DNA from: Bacteroidota bacterium
GTDB lineage: Bacteria; Bacteroidota; Bacteroidia; Chitinophagales; Chitinophagaceae
Direction: 5' to 3'
Assembly (NCBI GenBank): GCA_023436685.1
Contig: JAEZIL010000164.1
Location: forward strand, 1 to 9,253
DNA length: 9,253 nucleotides
Shown one piece after another: positions 7,913 to 9,253 of this stretch. The position numbers and the translations under genes were made by a program. Each line of letters starts with the position of its first letter. Within the stretch, counting starts at the first letter, position 1. Below the pieces are notes generated by a model that worked only from the letters and a program-made list of their open reading frames with translations, was not told where the DNA came from and ran no database searches.

Positions 7913-8809
7913 TTATTTATTACTGTCGTTACCGGCGTTCATTAAAATCTCACGTTCTTCCTGTGTCAATGAATTGTAGCCTTGGGTATTTATTTTATCC
8001 AGTATAGCATCTATACGGTCGTGAACATTAGTATGGCTTTTTATTCTGCTGATCACCTCATTGCGCTTACGGCTGTTTTTAATACGCACCTTTTGTTCGT
8101 TCGGGCTGAAAGCATTGTTCAGTTTATCAATGACTATATACGGCCAGGCTCCGGGCTTATAGCCCTTCTGCAGCAGCTTTACATACCCAAACCCGGTAAG
8201 TGCCCCTCCTGCCAATAACAGCAGCCTGGCACCTTCAAGGTTAGCATTCATAACCGATAGTGCTAAAAATATAACTGCTATTACAGCTATAGGCACACTA
8301 AAATGTTCACCAAAGTAAAAGCGGTAATTAGGCGCAAATGTTAATGCTGCTGCAGCTAAACCCATTACACCTGCCTGCGCCCCGAATAAGAACCCGCTAA
8401 CCTTTACTGCTGGTATCATTTGTGCTCCTTCGTAAAACAAGCCGCCTATTACAAGGCTATAAACAAATACCGGTATCACTTGTTTGTAACCTGTTAGCAT
8501 CTGCAACACACCACCAAAGCAATACAGCCATATCATGTTGGAGAATAACTCCCAAAAACCATTATGCACCCAGCCGTAGGTTAGCACTGTCCACACTTTA
8601 CTTTTATAAAATTCAAGTTGTGCAAGACCCAGGTTATGGGTGAACATCTTAATAAAGCTTTGCGGCGGAGCTTCAGCTACCATCATTATAACCCGCGACA
8701 AATGATAAGCTACAAACCCAACACCTGCAGCAACTATAAGTTGCAGCACAGCATTTTCACTATACCCCGGCCTGGAAGAATTGAATGATCTTTTATACAT
8801 CGTTTTCAT
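7913..8809 (-). CDS. Rhomboid-family protein lacking catalytic residues (predicted pseudoprotease)
   Basis: This 298-residue membrane protein has about six hydrophobic segments near 20-44, 88-105, 111-130, 139-160, 171-188 and 193-213. The rhomboid fold is recognisable: TYGWVHNGFWELFSNM for L1/TM2, GAQAGVMG where GASxxxMG is expected, and AGGALTGF where AHLGGALFGF is expected. The three functional positions are replaced: the TM2 oxyanion histidine is E87, the catalytic serine is Q145 (codon 8375-8377) and the catalytic histidine is L199 (codon 8213-8215). The TM2 asparagine N91 is kept. The cytosolic tail ends with IDAILDKINTQGYNSLTQEE (about 266-285), a motif seen in active Bacteroidota rhomboids (DUF6576-like, from memory). 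The ATG at 8809 is preferred over a GTG at 8818; another ATG lies at 8800. It follows the active-looking rhomboid gene by 18 bases. The frame is intact, so this is not a decayed gene. A regulatory or chaperone role like that of iRhoms is inference. Confidence 0.88.
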   Translation of the reverse strand: MKTMYKRSFNSSRPGYSENAVLQLIVAAGVGFVAYHLSRVIMMVAEAPPQSFIKMFTHNLGLAQLEFYKSKVWTVLTYGWVHNGFWELFSNMIWLYCFGGVLQMLTGYKQVIPVFVYSLVIGGLFYEGAQMIPAVKVSGFLFGAQAGVMGLAAAALTFAPNYRFYFGEHFSVPIAVIAVIFLALSVMNANLEGARLLLLAGGALTGFGYVKLLQKGYKPGAWPYIVIDKLNNAFSPNEQKVRIKNSRKRNEVISRIKSHTNVHDRIDAILDKINTQGYNSLTQEEREILMNAGNDSNK

Positions 8810-8827
8810 ACTATACACTAATTATGA

Positions 8828-9253
8828 TCAATAAAAATGCCTTCTGTTTTGCTTGTTCCAAATTTTAAGCAGTATGAATGCTACGAGCATGCCGCCCAGG
8901 TGAGCAAAATGCGCTACGTTATCGCCTGCTGAATTACGAAACCCTGCATACAACTCGAACAAGGCATATGCCCCTACAACATATTTTGCTTTTATAGGCA
9001 CCAGGAAATATAGATACAGTAACGTATTGGGGAATAAGTAGCCGAAGGCAAACAAAATACCAAATACCGCACCCGATGCACCTACAGTAGCTTCATCAAA
9101 TATCCCCGGCAAATACTGCCCTGTGGCTGGGTTTGTTGCACCATTTAAATAATGATTAATCGCAGAGATGGATTCGTTGACATAATCTGCTGAAGGCATA
9201 TTCTGCCACTGAATATTGAAATTATACAGGTATACATTCAGTGGGTTGTATTG
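8828..9253 (-). CDS. Rhomboid family intramembrane serine protease, C-terminal part (cut by window edge)
   Basis: The frame is open from the right edge to a TGA at 8828-8830, giving 141 residues; the start lies outside the window. Counting from the edge, the catalytic serine is S60 in GASGAVFG (TM4) and the catalytic histidine is H118 in AHFAHLGG (TM6). Hydrophobic helices lie near 57-75, 77-87, 90-104 and 117-133. The protein therefore looks active in its serine-histidine dyad; the TM2 HxxxN region is not visible. Residues 11-55 are a long polar stretch before TM4 (QNMPSADYVNES... NPATGQYLPGIF). Rhomboids cut membrane proteins within or next to the bilayer. The protein ends soon after the last helix (KIWNKQNRRHFY) and has no C-terminal tail domain, unlike the rhomboid encoded after it. 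It is the first gene seen in the minus-strand run. Confidence 0.92.
   Translation of the reverse strand, partial: QYNPLNVYLYNFNIQWQNMPSADYVNESISAINHYLNGATNPATGQYLPGIFDEATVGASGAVFGILFAFGYLFPNTLLYLYFLVPIKAKYVVGAYALFELYAGFRNSAGDNVAHFAHLGGMLVAFILLKIWNKQNRRHFY

Larger units (their letters stand above)
2312..9253 (-). other. Probable six-gene minus-strand operon: rhomboid, pseudo-rhomboid, EEP, cysS, ABC exporter, galE
   Basis: Six consecutive genes share the strand, with gaps of 18, 24, 29, 5 and 28 bases using the preferred starts. No hairpin terminator is visible between them. The first hairpin met downstream is the perfect one at 2312-2354. The operon's own promoter and possibly more genes lie to the right of the window. 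An internal promoter ahead of cysS is possible. Co-transcription is inferred from spacing. Confidence 0.65.

Noticed and set aside
7913..8809. Second rhomboid as a decaying pseudogene
   Set aside because: The frame is intact over 298 codons with full TM layout and a conserved-looking tail motif. Only the catalytic positions are replaced, which fits functional divergence better than decay.

Overview
The window looks like a chromosomal segment of a Bacteroidota bacterium, probably near Chitinophagaceae. The signs are a large exported protein of the gliding/Type IX-secretion style, starts without clear Shine-Dalgarno sequences, promoter-like pairs of the TTTG / TAnnTTTG type, and protein variants (sugar nucleotidyltransferase, CysRS with KMGKS, rhomboid with a C-terminal tail motif) that I recognise from that phylum. 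This placement rests on family resemblance by eye, not on a search.

Layout. Bases 1-1087 (minus) hold the N-terminal 362 residues of a cysteine-rich secreted protein that continues past the left edge. Bases 1088-1300 are a divergent intergenic region with two candidate promoters that interleave. Bases 1301-2302 (plus) encode a sugar-phosphate nucleotidyltransferase with a C-terminal hexapeptide-repeat domain. A perfect 19-bp hairpin at 2312-2354 lies between this gene and the convergent galE and probably terminates both strands.

Bases 2367-9253 are a tightly packed minus-strand run of six genes. In transcription order they are an active-looking rhomboid protease (5' part outside the window), a second rhomboid, a membrane-anchored endonuclease/exonuclease/phosphatase (EEP) family protein, cysS, an MsbA-like ABC exporter and galE. 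All gaps are 5-29 bases, so a single transcript ending at the hairpin is likely. A possible internal promoter precedes cysS.

The most notable observation is the second rhomboid (7913-8809). It keeps the six-helix rhomboid layout and the TM2 asparagine, but the catalytic serine is glutamine, the catalytic histidine is leucine and the oxyanion histidine is glutamate. The rhomboid gene directly upstream keeps both its serine and histidine. The pair therefore looks like an active protease next to a pseudoprotease, co-transcribed with a membrane EEP protein. Functionally the cluster mixes envelope work (rhomboids, MsbA-like exporter, UDP-sugar epimerase) with translation (CysRS). The plus-strand nucleotidyltransferase next to galE adds a second nucleotide-sugar enzyme. 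I saw no tRNA, rRNA, CRISPR array, insertion sequence or phage signal.
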